A stretch of 64,000 nt of DNA, from assembly GCA_029260265.1 (NCBI GenBank), contig JAJDDO010000024.1, positions 62,001-126,000 of the forward strand, written 5' to 3'. Position 1 is the first letter of the stretch; each line of letters begins with the position of its first letter. The notes under the pieces are model-generated. The model saw only the letters and a list, made by a program, of their open reading frames with translations, had not been told where the DNA came from and did not search any database. Made by a program: the position numbers and the translations under genes. Origin of the DNA: Phycisphaerales bacterium. Lineage in GTDB: Bacteria > Planctomycetota > Phycisphaerae > Phycisphaerales > UBA1924. Below are positions 49,330 through 58,801 of this stretch, piece after piece.

Positions 49330-50124
49330 ATGCGAGATATCCGCGTGCAAACCGCCTTGATCAGCGACATCCATGGCAACGCCGTCGCCCTCCACGCCGT
49401 CCTCAAGGATATCGAATCCCGTGGAATCGAACGGATTGTCTGCCTGGGCGATATTATCGGGTACGGCCCAGATCCGCTCGAGTGCGTCGATCTCGTGCGT
49501 GAAAAGTGCACCTGGGCCCTGATGGGCAACCATGATTTCGGGGTGCTCTACGAGCCGACCAACTTCAACCCAACCGCAGAGAGCGCCGCCTACTGGACCC
49601 GCGAGCAGTTTGACGCCGAGCCCGACGAGGCCAAACGCGCCGAGCGATACAAATACCTCGGTTCGCTCCGCGTGCGTGTGGTCGAGAATCTCGCCGGCGA
49701 TGATGTCCCCGTGATCTGTGTGCACGCCTCGCCGCGTCGTCCGATCAACGAATACATCTTCCCAGAGGATGCCTCGGATGCACCTGACAAGCTCGAAGCG
49801 ATCTTCGAACGCGTCGAGCGGATCGCCTTCGTCGGGCACACCCATGTGCCCGGTGTGTTCACCGATGAGCCAGATTTCTATCCGCCCTCCGAGGTCGGCG
49901 AGAACCGAGTGTACAAGTTTCTCCCCGATGAAAAAGTCGTGGTGAATGTCGGCTCGGTCGGCCAGCCCCGCGATCTCGACCCGAGGGCGAGCTATGTCAT
50001 CCTCACCCCCGGGCAGGTCGAGTTTGTCCGCGTCGAATACGACATCCAGAAGACCGCCGACAAGATCAAGGCGGTGCCTCAACTCCACGATTTCCTCGGC
50101 GATCGGCTCTACGAGGGCAAGTAA
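49330..50124 (+). CDS. metallophosphoesterase (YfcE/MJ0936-like calcineurin fold)
   Basis: A 264-residue enzyme with metal motifs ALISDIHGNAVAL, CLGDIIGYGPDP, LMGNHDFGV, CVHASPRRP and FVGHTHVPGVF, in the standard order, and a C-terminal VNVGSVGQPRDLDPRASYVIL strand. The family acts on phosphodiesters or protein phosphoserine; the substrate is unknown. The gene starts alone on the plus strand, 47 bases before yidC, with which it may be cotranscribed. No strong Shine-Dalgarno is visible. Confidence 0.9.
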   Translation: MRDIRVQTALISDIHGNAVALHAVLKDIESRGIERIVCLGDIIGYGPDPLECVDLVREKCTWALMGNHDFGVLYEPTNFNPTAESAAYWTREQFDAEPDEAKRAERYKYLGSLRVRVVENLAGDDVPVICVHASPRRPINEYIFPEDASDAPDKLEAIFERVERIAFVGHTHVPGVFTDEPDFYPPSEVGENRVYKFLPDEKVVVNVGSVGQPRDLDPRASYVILTPGQVEFVRVEYDIQKTADKIKAVPQLHDFLGDRLYEGK

Positions 50125-50171
50125 GCCCGCGGCACCCGCATCCTCGAATCCACCCGGATACACACCTGTTC

Positions 50172-52241
50172 ATGATTAGCCCTACCCATCCACGCTCGTT
50201 CCTCTCCCCGTTGCTCTGCTCGCTGTATGTGCTCTTGGCGATGGTTGTCGCCCACCCAGCAAGCGCGCAAGATGATGAGCAACCAGCCACGCCAGCAACC
50301 ATCTACCACGCACGCGAGCTTGCCGAGCCCGATCCAGAATGGTCACCGCTCGGCGATCGAACAGATGAGGCGGCAACCACCGCGATCGAGTTCTCCAAAT
50401 CAGGCGCAGGCATCGAGAAGCTCCAGCTGCCCGGTGATTACGAAGACAAAGAAAGAACAGAACAGATTACGCTCCAGCACCGTCTCTCGGTCCACGGCGT
50501 CGGCGCCGTGCCGTTCAACGCGATGGGCATCTATATCGACGAGCAGTTCATCGGGCTGCAAGCCGAGAACATCTGGCACCAGACCGCCACCGGCGTGTTT
50601 GAAGCGTTTATCGAGGATGAACAAGCAAACGCGGTCGCACGCATCGAACGCCGATTCACACTCACGGGGAAAAACAACTACAGCTTAATAATCAATCAGG
50701 TCGTCGAGAACCTGACCGATGGACCGCTCACTATCAGAATGATCACCGCCGGCGCGGTTGATATGCCCAAAGCCAAAACCACCTACGCGGGTGATCGCCG
50801 AAGAATCCGCTATGGATACCTGCTCAGCCCCGAGATGCAGCAGGGCGACCTGACAGTCGTGGTCGACAGCGATCTCAAAAACAGATCCTCGGTGCTCGGC
50901 AAAAAAACACCGGGCGCATCGGGCGTCAAGATGTACGATACCAGCGCCCCGGTCTGGCCGACAGAAAAGACCGCCGAGCACGGCAAGCGGTTGTCTTGGG
51001 TGGCGATGAGCGATCGATACTTCGTCGTGCTGACCCACCCGGTGTTTGACCCGCTGCAGGTGACCACGCCAGAAGAAAAGCTGATGAGCGGGATCCAATC
51101 CGTCGATCGGCTCGTGCTCAACCCGGGGGCTACGGCCCAAGACGCCGAGTATGTCCTGCGATTCAACGGCCAGCAGGTCACCATCCAGCCCGGCGAACAG
51201 TATGAACATACCCAAGGCGTGTACGCCGGCCCGAGGACGAAACCGGTCTTCAGCGATGATCCGCTGATGGTTTCACTGAATGTGCCCTCGATGGTGGTGT
51301 ACAACCTCGGCGGGTTCTGTGCGCCGTGCACGTTCCAGTGGCTGACCGGGATTCTGATCTCGGTGCTCAGGCTGTTCCATTCAATCTCCGGAGACTGGGC
51401 GGTATCGATCATTATGCTCGTGCTGCTCGTGCGGACCTGCCTGCATCCGATCTCGCGTTGGTCGCAAATCCGCATGCAACGCTTCGGCGTGCAGATGCAG
51501 TCAATGGCGCCCAAGCAAAAAGCCATCCGGGAAAAGTACAAGAGCGATCCCAAACGCCAGCAGGCCGAGATGAGCAAGCTCTGGCGTGAAGAAGGCATCA
51601 GCCCGACGGGGATGCTCGGGTGTCTGCCGATGTTCCTGCAATCGCCTGTGTTCATCGCCCTGTATGCCACGCTGTTCTTTGCGGTTGAGCTGCGTCATGA
51701 ACCCGCCTTCTACGGCGTATTCCAGGCAATCTCGGGCGGGTCGTGGCATTTTCTGTATGACCTCTCGATGCCCGATGGCGCGATCCCGCTGCCGTCGTCC
51801 ATGCACTTCAGCTTCCCGCTCTGGGGAACGGTGACCTCGATCAATATCCTCCCGTTGCTGCTCGGTGTGGTGTTCTTCGCGCACCAGAAATACCTCACGC
51901 CGCCTACACAAGCAACGACGACCCCCGAGCAGGCATCGCAGCAGAAGATGATGAAAATCATGATGGTCGTAATGTTCCCGCTGATGATGTACACCGCTCC
52001 ATCGGGGCTCTCGTTGTACTTTATCACCAACTCGACCGTTGCGATCTTTGAGAACAAGTGGATCCGTTCGCACATGAACAAGCATGGGATGCTCGACATC
52101 GACAACATCCGCGCATCCAAAAAAGACAAGGGTCCGGGATTCCTCCAGCGAATGAGCGAAGCCGCCGAGGCCCAAAGGCAACTCAAAGAAAAAGGCCCAC
52201 GCCCGCCGAACCCCAACTCACGCAACAACCGCCCGCATTAA
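50172..52241 (+). CDS. yidC: membrane protein insertase YidC
   Basis: A 689-residue insertase. It starts with a hydrophobic segment ending HPASAQDDEQ that may be a signal anchor or a cleavable signal, then a large periplasmic domain (residues 40-390) and the conserved C-terminal membrane core (SISGDWAVSIIMLVLLVRTCLHPISRWSQIRMQR...MQSMAPKQKAIREKYKSDPKRQ...GMLGCLPMFLQSPVFIALY), and ends in a basic tail. The core arginine of the hydrophilic groove is expected in LLVRTCLHP. mnmE follows after six bases, a gene order (yidC-mnmE) common in bacteria. Start: TACACA before the ATG, no Shine-Dalgarno. Confidence 0.95.
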   Translation: MISPTHPRSFLSPLLCSLYVLLAMVVAHPASAQDDEQPATPATIYHARELAEPDPEWSPLGDRTDEAATTAIEFSKSGAGIEKLQLPGDYEDKERTEQITLQHRLSVHGVGAVPFNAMGIYIDEQFIGLQAENIWHQTATGVFEAFIEDEQANAVARIERRFTLTGKNNYSLIINQVVENLTDGPLTIRMITAGAVDMPKAKTTYAGDRRRIRYGYLLSPEMQQGDLTVVVDSDLKNRSSVLGKKTPGASGVKMYDTSAPVWPTEKTAEHGKRLSWVAMSDRYFVVLTHPVFDPLQVTTPEEKLMSGIQSVDRLVLNPGATAQDAEYVLRFNGQQVTIQPGEQYEHTQGVYAGPRTKPVFSDDPLMVSLNVPSMVVYNLGGFCAPCTFQWLTGILISVLRLFHSISGDWAVSIIMLVLLVRTCLHPISRWSQIRMQRFGVQMQSMAPKQKAIREKYKSDPKRQQAEMSKLWREEGISPTGMLGCLPMFLQSPVFIALYATLFFAVELRHEPAFYGVFQAISGGSWHFLYDLSMPDGAIPLPSSMHFSFPLWGTVTSINILPLLLGVVFFAHQKYLTPPTQATTTPEQASQQKMMKIMMVVMFPLMMYTAPSGLSLYFITNSTVAIFENKWIRSHMNKHGMLDIDNIRASKKDKGPGFLQRMSEAAEAQRQLKEKGPRPPNPNSRNNRPH

Positions 52242-52247
52242 TTGATC

Positions 52248-53591
52248 ATGCCGACCGGAGGGACCATCGCCGCGATCTGCACCCCGCCGGGCAATGCTGC
52301 CCGCGCGATGATTCGCATCAGCGGCGAGCAGGCGCAGGCGTGCGCCCGCGAGCTCTGCACCCTCGAGCATCCCGAGCGGGGTGTGTACATAACCCGTATC
52401 CGGCTCGGCGAATCAGACCTGCCCGCCATCGCGATGTGGTTTCCCAAGGGCGCAAGCTACACCGGACAAGACAGCCTTGAACTCTCGTTCGTAGGCAACG
52501 CGGTCGTCGCGGGCATGGTGCTCGATGCCTGCATCTCGATCGAGGGTGTTCGCCCCGCAGAGCCCGGCGAGTTCAGCGCACGGGCGTACCTGGGCGGGCG
52601 GCTGTCGTTGCAGCAGGCAGAAGGCATCGCGCTACGGATCGCAGCAAGACAAGACGATGCGCTCGCCGCAGCCTCGGCATTGCTCGATGGCTCACACGGG
52701 CGGGTGTGCAACTCGTGGGTCGATCAGCTTACAGGAATGCTGGCTCTGGTCGAGGCGGGGGTGGATTTCACGGATCAAGACGATGTCGTCGCCATCACGC
52801 CCAAGAATCTGAATAAGGGGCTTGGCGAGCTGCTCGACGAGATCCAAGCCCATCTCGGCGCCCGCGCCGGGCATCAGGTGCACGCTGATCTCCCAACAGC
52901 GGTGCTCGTCGGCGAACCCAACGCGGGCAAGTCCACGCTGATGAACGCGCTGCTCGGTGTCAAGCGTGTGATGGTCAGCGATCAAGCCGGGACCACACGC
53001 GATGCCATCATCGAGCGGCTGAATCTCTCGCAGGCGCTGCCCGGCGCCGGGGCGGTGCTGCTCTGTGATCTGCCTGGGCTTGGCGAGTTCGGCATTGATG
53101 CGATCGATCACGCGGCCCAAGAGCGTGCACGCGAGCAGATCGCATCGGCGGATGTGATCATCTGGTGTGACCCATCCGGGCGGTTTGATGATTCCAGGCC
53201 AATGATCAACGCCGGACTTCCAACCGTGCGCGTGCGCACAAAGTCTGATCTTGTTCACAACGCAGACACGGGCAACGAGCTCTCGGTCTGCGCGCTCGAT
53301 GGATCCAAGCTCGATGTGCTCAAGCGGGCAATCAGCGACGCGGCATGCGCACGCACAGGCGAGGGGGTTGGGGCGTTCGTGCCCAGACACCGCAGATCAA
53401 TGGTGTCGGCAGCGGAAGGGATCCGCGCTGCGCTCGCCGAGTTTGAACCAACTGCCGATTCGATCGAGATGCCAGAGCTGGTTGCTTCTGGGCTGCGTGA
53501 TGCGCTCGACGCCCTCGGCGAACTGGCCGGAGAGGTCACACCCGATGATGTGATCGGGCGGGTATTCGCGACCTTTTGCGTCGGCAAATAG
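52248..53591 (+). CDS. mnmE: tRNA modification GTPase MnmE
   Basis: A 447-residue protein that with MnmG modifies the wobble uridine of tRNAs. N-terminal folate-binding domain TIAAICTPPGNAARAMIRISG; helical domain; G domain with G1 GEPNAGKST, G2 GTTRD, G3 DLPGLG (usual DTAGI) and G4 TKSD; and C-terminal CVGK holding the conserved cysteine. The G3 replacement is unusual for MnmE, whose GTP hydrolysis depends on a K+-activated loop, so catalysis may differ. It is shorter in the helical and G domains than E. coli MnmE. It starts six bases after yidC. Confidence 0.92.
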   Translation: MPTGGTIAAICTPPGNAARAMIRISGEQAQACARELCTLEHPERGVYITRIRLGESDLPAIAMWFPKGASYTGQDSLELSFVGNAVVAGMVLDACISIEGVRPAEPGEFSARAYLGGRLSLQQAEGIALRIAARQDDALAAASALLDGSHGRVCNSWVDQLTGMLALVEAGVDFTDQDDVVAITPKNLNKGLGELLDEIQAHLGARAGHQVHADLPTAVLVGEPNAGKSTLMNALLGVKRVMVSDQAGTTRDAIIERLNLSQALPGAGAVLLCDLPGLGEFGIDAIDHAAQERAREQIASADVIIWCDPSGRFDDSRPMINAGLPTVRVRTKSDLVHNADTGNELSVCALDGSKLDVLKRAISDAACARTGEGVGAFVPRHRRSMVSAAEGIRAALAEFEPTADSIEMPELVASGLRDALDALGELAGEVTPDDVIGRVFATFCVGK

Positions 53592-53821
53592 CGTGTTATC
53601 GCCCCCTTCTCTGTGCAGATGACCGAATCCGCGTGCAAATCAAGTTGGTAGATTTCTTTGTGAATCTGACCAAGCCGGTGCGCCTGTCCGCATCGCACTG
53701 CCAGCGATGGGCCGATGCGCACAAACGACATGAAAAACGGGTTGCAGGGTCATGGGTAGGTATTCGAGAGTCGATCTGACAAACACACCCCGCGTGGCGC
53801 GGCGTGCATGAGGGAACGATC
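53592..53821. other. 230-bp gap after mnmE
   Basis: No gene is supported. Small open frames start here but lack support. A TAGGTATTC near 53757 may contain the -10 of the downstream gene. Confidence 0.3.
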
Positions 53822-54307
53822 ATGACCATCCGGCTCGGTGATATTCTGGTAAAACACGGGGCGCTGACAACCGATCAACGCGACGCGATCGTTGCACAGC
53901 AAGAGCTGATTGTTCGCCCGTTCGGGATGCTCGCCGAGGAAATGTTCGGGGTCTCGCCAGCGGATGTCGAGCACGCCTGGGCGGTGCAATATGCGATGAT
54001 CGCCTCCGAGGTTGATCCACAGAAGCACATCATCGATCCAAGGGTGATCAGCATGATCGAGCCCAGGCAGGCGTGGCAGTTCGGGCTCATCCCGATGTAC
54101 ACCAAGAGCGGCGAGACCGTTTTCGCAACCTGCACCGAGTACCTCGCCCGGGCGTTGCGATTCGTCGGGTGGAGATTCGATGGGGCGAGTTCATTCGCGA
54201 TCTGCACAATCGAGCAGCTGGTAGGCGGGCTTCGCTTGCATTATGCGATGGACGGGATGAATGATCAGATGAGCCAGCAGCTGATGCGCCGTTCAAACGC
54301 CGCCTAA
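53822..54307 (+). CDS. stand-alone GspE N-terminal (MshEN-type) domain protein
   Basis: A 161-residue protein with no ATPase part. Its first half has the two tandem motifs of MshEN domains: RLGDILVKHGALTTDQRDAIVAQQ, then FGMLAEEMFGVSPADVEHAWAVQYA. In MshE-type ATPases these motifs bind cyclic di-GMP. The first motif keeps RLG..L...G.L; the second is looser. The rest (IIDPRVISMIEPRQAWQFGLIPMYTKSGETVFATC) matches the second half of a T2SS N-terminal domain. GAGGGA precedes the ATG. A GGDEF cyclase and gspE are in the same window. A c-di-GMP receptor role is inferred. Confidence 0.8.
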   Translation: MTIRLGDILVKHGALTTDQRDAIVAQQELIVRPFGMLAEEMFGVSPADVEHAWAVQYAMIASEVDPQKHIIDPRVISMIEPRQAWQFGLIPMYTKSGETVFATCTEYLARALRFVGWRFDGASSFAICTIEQLVGGLRLHYAMDGMNDQMSQQLMRRSNAA

Positions 54308-54363
54308 GCCTTGATAGGGCAAAGAGTTTGGCTCGGCGTGGCGACGCTCAGGATCGAGGGATC

Positions 54364-54369
54364 TACCAT
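54364..54369 (+). promoter_or_regulatory. -10 hexamer TACCAT, leaderless start of rimO
   Basis: TACCAT ends eight bases before the ATG at 54378. It excludes the in-frame TTG at 54369, which would overlap the hexamer. Confidence 0.42.
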
Positions 54370-54377
54370 TGTCCCCG

Positions 54378-56069
54378 ATGCCAACTGCACCAGACCAACA
54401 CGATGTATCCACCGTTTCATTCGTCTCGCTCGGATGCCCAAAGAACCTTGTCGATTCCGAGAAGATGCTCGGGCTGCTCGCCCAAGATGGGCTGATGCCA
54501 GTATCAGCAATCGCGCTCGATGACCAAGAGCATGACGACCTCTCCATCGCGGGATCCGAGCAAGACTCATCGGCAACCGACGGGCGCGTCACCCCCGCCG
54601 ACGCCGTGGTGATCAACACCTGCGGTTTCCTCGAAGCGTCCAAGGACGAATCCCTCGGAGTGATCAGAGAGGCGGTCGCGCTCAAGGAAGCCGGCGAGAT
54701 CAAACGGGTCATCGTCGCCGGTTGTTTGGTGCAAAGGCACCGCGCCAAGATGCTCGATTGGGCGCCGGGGATCGACGCGATGGTGGGGGTCTTTGATCGT
54801 GAGAACATTGTGAAAGCCGTCCGAGGCGAAACAGTTGAACGCGATTCCATCGAAAAAGACGCACCGAAATACTGGATCAGCGCCAACGCACTGGTCAGCG
54901 CCGAGAACAAGGGCATCGAGACCGTCGGGCTGACCGTGCAGGGCAAAGACGGCAAAGGAGTTGGTTACTACGAATCTGACAACGCCCGTCTGCGCCTGAC
55001 GCCGAGGCACTACGCGTACCTGCGAATCTCCGAGGGGTGCAACCAGAACTGCGCGTTCTGCACAATCCCAAGTATCCGAGGAAAGATGCGATCCAAGCCC
55101 GAAGACCGGATCATCGAAGAAGCCCGCGAGCTGATGCGTGACGGAGCCTACGAGCTGCTGATGATCGGACAAGACACAACCAGCTACGGCGATGACATCG
55201 GGACCGGGCTCGCACAGGTTGCCGGCGCAGACAAGTTCCGCTCCGGGCTCCCCAAGCTGCTCAAAGAGCTCAGCGACGCGGTGAGCGATGAAATCGGGCG
55301 CGGGTGGCTGAGGATGATGTACGCCTATCCGACCTATTTCAGCGACGAGATTATCGATGCATTCGCCGAGCTCGCAGACGGCGGCAACCTGCTGCCGTAT
55401 CTGGATATCCCGCTCCAGCACGGCTCAGACCGGGTGCTCGAACTGATGCGTCGCAATGTGACCCGTGCCCAGCAGACCGAGTTGTGCCACAAACTCCGCG
55501 AGCGGATTCCGGGCATGGCGATCCGAACCACCTTCATCACCGGGTTCCCGGGCGAGACCCAGCAAGACCACGACCAGCTCTTGGAGTTCATCGAAGAGGT
55601 CGGGTTCGATGCGGTCGGATGCTTCCAGTATTCCAAGGAGCCGGGCACGGTTGCCGGGCGTATGGAGGATGATCCGCAGCTCGCGGTGCCCCAGCACATC
55701 AAGCAGCAGCGTCACGACGAGATCATGGGGCTGCAGCAGCAGATCGCCTTCGAGCAGGCCGAGTTCGTCGCCGAGCAGTTCGAGAGCGAGAACCCAACGA
55801 GCTCAGGAGTCCAGTTTGATATCCTGATCGACCAAGCAACCGGTTCCGCGGTTGAACCCACGCCTGGCGTCACCGATGGGGGGCAGCTCTACCGCGGGCG
55901 GTCCTACTTCCAGGCGCCACAGATCGATGCGACGACGCTGGTCGTCTCGAAATCTGATCGCTCACCGGGCGAGCTTGTCCGTTGCACAATCGTCGCCGCC
56001 GACGGCTACGACCTCATCGCCCGCCCGGTCGACGAACTCGAGCGAAAAGTCTCGCTGAATATCGTCTAG
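54378..56069 (+). CDS. rimO: ribosomal protein S12 methylthiotransferase RimO
   Basis: A 563-residue radical-SAM enzyme that adds a methylthio group to Asp-88 of ribosomal protein S12. It has the three N-terminal cysteines of the auxiliary [4Fe-4S] cluster (SLGCPKNLVDSE, INTCGF, AGCLVQRH), the SAM cluster CNQNCAFC, and a C-terminal TRAM domain. The SLGCPKN start marks RimO rather than MiaB. It is over 100 residues longer than usual, because of polar inserts near residues 45-70 and 155-200 and a longer TRAM linker. Confidence 0.94.
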   Translation: MPTAPDQHDVSTVSFVSLGCPKNLVDSEKMLGLLAQDGLMPVSAIALDDQEHDDLSIAGSEQDSSATDGRVTPADAVVINTCGFLEASKDESLGVIREAVALKEAGEIKRVIVAGCLVQRHRAKMLDWAPGIDAMVGVFDRENIVKAVRGETVERDSIEKDAPKYWISANALVSAENKGIETVGLTVQGKDGKGVGYYESDNARLRLTPRHYAYLRISEGCNQNCAFCTIPSIRGKMRSKPEDRIIEEARELMRDGAYELLMIGQDTTSYGDDIGTGLAQVAGADKFRSGLPKLLKELSDAVSDEIGRGWLRMMYAYPTYFSDEIIDAFAELADGGNLLPYLDIPLQHGSDRVLELMRRNVTRAQQTELCHKLRERIPGMAIRTTFITGFPGETQQDHDQLLEFIEEVGFDAVGCFQYSKEPGTVAGRMEDDPQLAVPQHIKQQRHDEIMGLQQQIAFEQAEFVAEQFESENPTSSGVQFDILIDQATGSAVEPTPGVTDGGQLYRGRSYFQAPQIDATTLVVSKSDRSPGELVRCTIVAADGYDLIARPVDELERKVSLNIV

Positions 56070-56122
56070 ATCTGCTCAGGCAGTTGTGCACGGATCCGGA
56101 CCCATTGGCCGATGATCGGGGC

Positions 56123-57595
56123 ATGATCCGCCCCGGACAGGTGATTATTTTGTGCGCGTTGGCCCTTTTGACCATGGGCGTGGTCATGGTGCAATCCGCG
56201 GGCATGAATGTCACACCCCTCAGCGATGGGATGAACCCCACGGAATCGGCTGCGGTCTCTGGGGTCACCGCCTCGTCGTTGATGACCAGCCGCACCAGTG
56301 CGTACCTGTTCTTGGCGATTGTTGCGATGGTGATCGCCTCGCGGCTGCCCGTGAGAAAGCTCGCCGATCGACTCGATCGTGTTGTCTGGTTCCGTCCAGG
56401 CGGAGACCTTGGGCTCCTGATGATCGGATCGGTGGTTCTGATCGCGGTGGTACTCAGTGTCTATGTCCCCGGGCTCCGCCGAGAAATGAACGGATCGGCA
56501 AGATGGATCAACCTGCACGCACCCGGACTCGAGAGCATTCAGCCATCCGAGATCGCCAAGTGGGCGTTGATCGGGGTGGTCGCGTGGTACGCCTCACGCC
56601 TTGCCTCGTATCCGAGCAATCGGCTGCACCGATTCTGGACCGGGCTGTTCCCAGCGGTCGCCGCGATCGGAGTCGTTGCCTTCGCTGTGGTGCTCGAAGA
56701 CCTCGGCACGGGCGTGCTCATGGTCGCGGCGTGCACGATCGTGCTGCTCGGCGCGGGCGCACGGATCCGCCACTTTGCGATGTTTATCCCCCTCGGTGCG
56801 ATGGGTGTCGCCGCAGCGATCATGACCTCGCCCTACCGGGTTGATCGGATCACCTCGTTTATCAACCCATATGCAGATCCCAAGGGCGACGGGTACCACA
56901 TGATCCAGTCGTTGGCGACGGTTTCCGGCGGCGGGGTGTTCGGGCGGGGCATCGGGCACGGGCTGCAAAAATTCGGATACCTGCCAGAAGACACCACAGA
57001 CTTCCTCTTCGCGGTCGTCTGCGAGGAGCTCGGGCTGGTCGGTGCGATGATCGTGATCTCGCTGTATGCTGCGATCGTTTGGACAGGAACGCACATCATC
57101 GCCCGAGAGCGGAGCACGCTGCTCAAGCTCTTTACACTCGGCGTTGTTGCGACCTTCTGCCTGCAGGCGTTGATCAACCTCATGGTGGTCACCGGGCTCG
57201 GCCCGACCAAGGGAATCGCGCTGCCGCTCATGTCCAGCGGCGGAACAGGTTGGATTCTGTCCGCATGCATGCTCGGGCTGGTGGTCTCGATCGATCGGAC
57301 ACGGACACCCTCGGCCGAAGAGTTCGAGATCGCAGCCATTGAAGAGGGCTTCGCCGAGCGCACCCAACGCGGTGGCGAGCTGGTGGTCATGCCCCAACGG
57401 GTCGAACGGTTCGGCCCATTGGTCCGCAAGGCGCGCGATGAATCAATCGCACCCGCGGAGATGCAAGAGCTTCTCGGCACCGAAGAGCTCGTGGTCAAAC
57501 CCCGCGTTCAGATCCGCCCCAAGCCCATGCCGATCGACGCGCCTGATCGCGAAGACCTCGAAGAGTACGAGCAGCTCATGCTGCACGACGAGTAA
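56123..57595 (+). CDS. ftsW: FtsW/RodA/SpoVE family peptidoglycan polymerase
   Basis: A 490-residue SEDS glycosyltransferase with about ten helices. Signatures: PGLRREMNGSARWI, IQPSEIAKWALI, INPYADPKGDGYHMIQSLATVSGGGVFGRGIGHG, PEDTTDFLFAVVCEELG and PLMSSGGTGW. The adjacent murG points to the division cluster, so FtsW is preferred to RodA. Ser/Asn-rich residues 25-50 form an unusually long first periplasmic loop. A cytoplasmic C-terminal tail of about 110 acidic residues is an extra. murG starts three bases later. Confidence 0.9.
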   Translation: MIRPGQVIILCALALLTMGVVMVQSAGMNVTPLSDGMNPTESAAVSGVTASSLMTSRTSAYLFLAIVAMVIASRLPVRKLADRLDRVVWFRPGGDLGLLMIGSVVLIAVVLSVYVPGLRREMNGSARWINLHAPGLESIQPSEIAKWALIGVVAWYASRLASYPSNRLHRFWTGLFPAVAAIGVVAFAVVLEDLGTGVLMVAACTIVLLGAGARIRHFAMFIPLGAMGVAAAIMTSPYRVDRITSFINPYADPKGDGYHMIQSLATVSGGGVFGRGIGHGLQKFGYLPEDTTDFLFAVVCEELGLVGAMIVISLYAAIVWTGTHIIARERSTLLKLFTLGVVATFCLQALINLMVVTGLGPTKGIALPLMSSGGTGWILSACMLGLVVSIDRTRTPSAEEFEIAAIEEGFAERTQRGGELVVMPQRVERFGPLVRKARDESIAPAEMQELLGTEELVVKPRVQIRPKPMPIDAPDREDLEEYEQLMLHDE

Positions 57596-57598
57596 TCC

Positions 57599-58699
57599 AT
57601 GAGCAGCAAACCGCGAGCATACCTCTTTGTCGGCGGCGGTACCGGCGGGCACCTCTACCCGGCGATCGCCATCGCAGAGCAGATCCGAACTCAAGATCCG
57701 GAAGCAAAGATTCAGTTCCTGTGCTCCAATCGACCGATCGATGCCCAGATTCTCACCGATGCAGGCGAAGACTTTCTCGCGGTTGACGCCGCACCGCTCG
57801 GGCGATCGATCCGTGCGATCGTCCGATTCTTCAAGGGATGGCGTACAACACAGGCAAAGGCAAGGGAGACCATCTACGAGCTCTTGCCAACCCACTCGGT
57901 CGTGGTGGTGGCGATGGGCGGCTTTGTCGCACCCGCGCCCTCATGGGCCGCCAGGCGGCTACGGGTGCCGGTGGTGCTTGTGAATCTTGATGCAATCCCG
58001 GGCAAGGCGAACCTGTTGATCGCCCGGTTCGCCGATCAGGTCTGCACCGCGCTGCCCGCAGCGGGCAAAAGCTGGCAAGTGCTTGGTCCGATCGTCCGCG
58101 GCGCAGCGTTGGGCTCACGCGAGCAGGGAATCGAGGCGTTCGGGCTGGATCCACGCAAGCAAACAATACTGGTCACCGGCGGATCGCAGGGAGCCGAATC
58201 GATCAACGGGTTGATGCGCGCAATGCTCGGGCACCGCCCGCGGGCGTTCGATGGGTGGCAGGTGATTCATCAGTTCGGCAACACCGGAGGGGCCGCGGAC
58301 CTGCGAGCGATCTACGAGCACGCGGGTGTGCAAGCGTGGGTGGAGCCATACATCGACGATATGGGCAACGCGTGGGGTTGCGCCGACCTCACCATCGGTC
58401 GCTGCGGCGCCGGCACGGTGAGTGAAGCATGGGCAGCCCAGGTGCCCGCGGTGTTTTTCCCGTATCCGTTCCACAAAGATCAGCACCAGAAGCACAACGC
58501 GCGTGCATTGGTCGAGGGCTCAGCCGCCGTGCTCTGCGAGGACCTGATCGATCCGGCAAAGAACATCCACGCCCACAGCGAACTAATCGAACAGATCCTG
58601 ACCGAGCCCGATCGCCTCGGCGCGATGGCGCGGGCGTTTGATTCCATGCCCAGCAGTGATGGAGCAGCAGCCGCCGCCCATCTGCTGATGAGCGTCTGA
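57599..58699 (+). CDS. murG: UDP-N-acetylglucosamine--MurNAc-pentapeptide-PP-undecaprenol GlcNAc transferase
   Basis: A 366-residue peripheral membrane glycosyltransferase (GT28) making lipid II. N-terminal FVGGGTGGHLYPAIAIAEQ is the first glycine loop; the second-domain motifs VTGGSQGAESIN, HQFGNTGG and the UDP-binding RCGAGTVSEAWAAQVPAVFFPYPFHKDQHQKHNARALV are intact. It follows ftsW by three bases, so they form one transcript. The mur ligases and ftsZ are not in the window. The region after the stop has only a weak GC palindrome (AGCCCGCGGGCT then TTTCT) as terminator. Confidence 0.95.
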   Translation: MSSKPRAYLFVGGGTGGHLYPAIAIAEQIRTQDPEAKIQFLCSNRPIDAQILTDAGEDFLAVDAAPLGRSIRAIVRFFKGWRTTQAKARETIYELLPTHSVVVVAMGGFVAPAPSWAARRLRVPVVLVNLDAIPGKANLLIARFADQVCTALPAAGKSWQVLGPIVRGAALGSREQGIEAFGLDPRKQTILVTGGSQGAESINGLMRAMLGHRPRAFDGWQVIHQFGNTGGAADLRAIYEHAGVQAWVEPYIDDMGNAWGCADLTIGRCGAGTVSEAWAAQVPAVFFPYPFHKDQHQKHNARALVEGSAAVLCEDLIDPAKNIHAHSELIEQILTEPDRLGAMARAFDSMPSSDGAAAAAHLLMSV

Positions 58700-58789
58700 A
58701 AACTCCAGCCCGCGGGCTTTTCTCGGACGCTCAAGATCGGGATATGCCCGCCAATAGGGCGGATTGGGTGATTCTTCCTGTGGGTGTGG

Positions 58790-58795
58790 TACACT
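58790..58795 (+). promoter_or_regulatory. -10 hexamer TACACT, leaderless start at 58802
   Basis: TACACT ends six bases before the ATG at 58802. No Shine-Dalgarno is present. Confidence 0.5.
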
Positions 58796-58801
58796 TGAGC
58801 G

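Noticed and set aside
54369-54377. TTG start of rimO at 54369
   Set aside because: It overlaps the TACCAT hexamer and has no Shine-Dalgarno; the ATG at 54378 is better.
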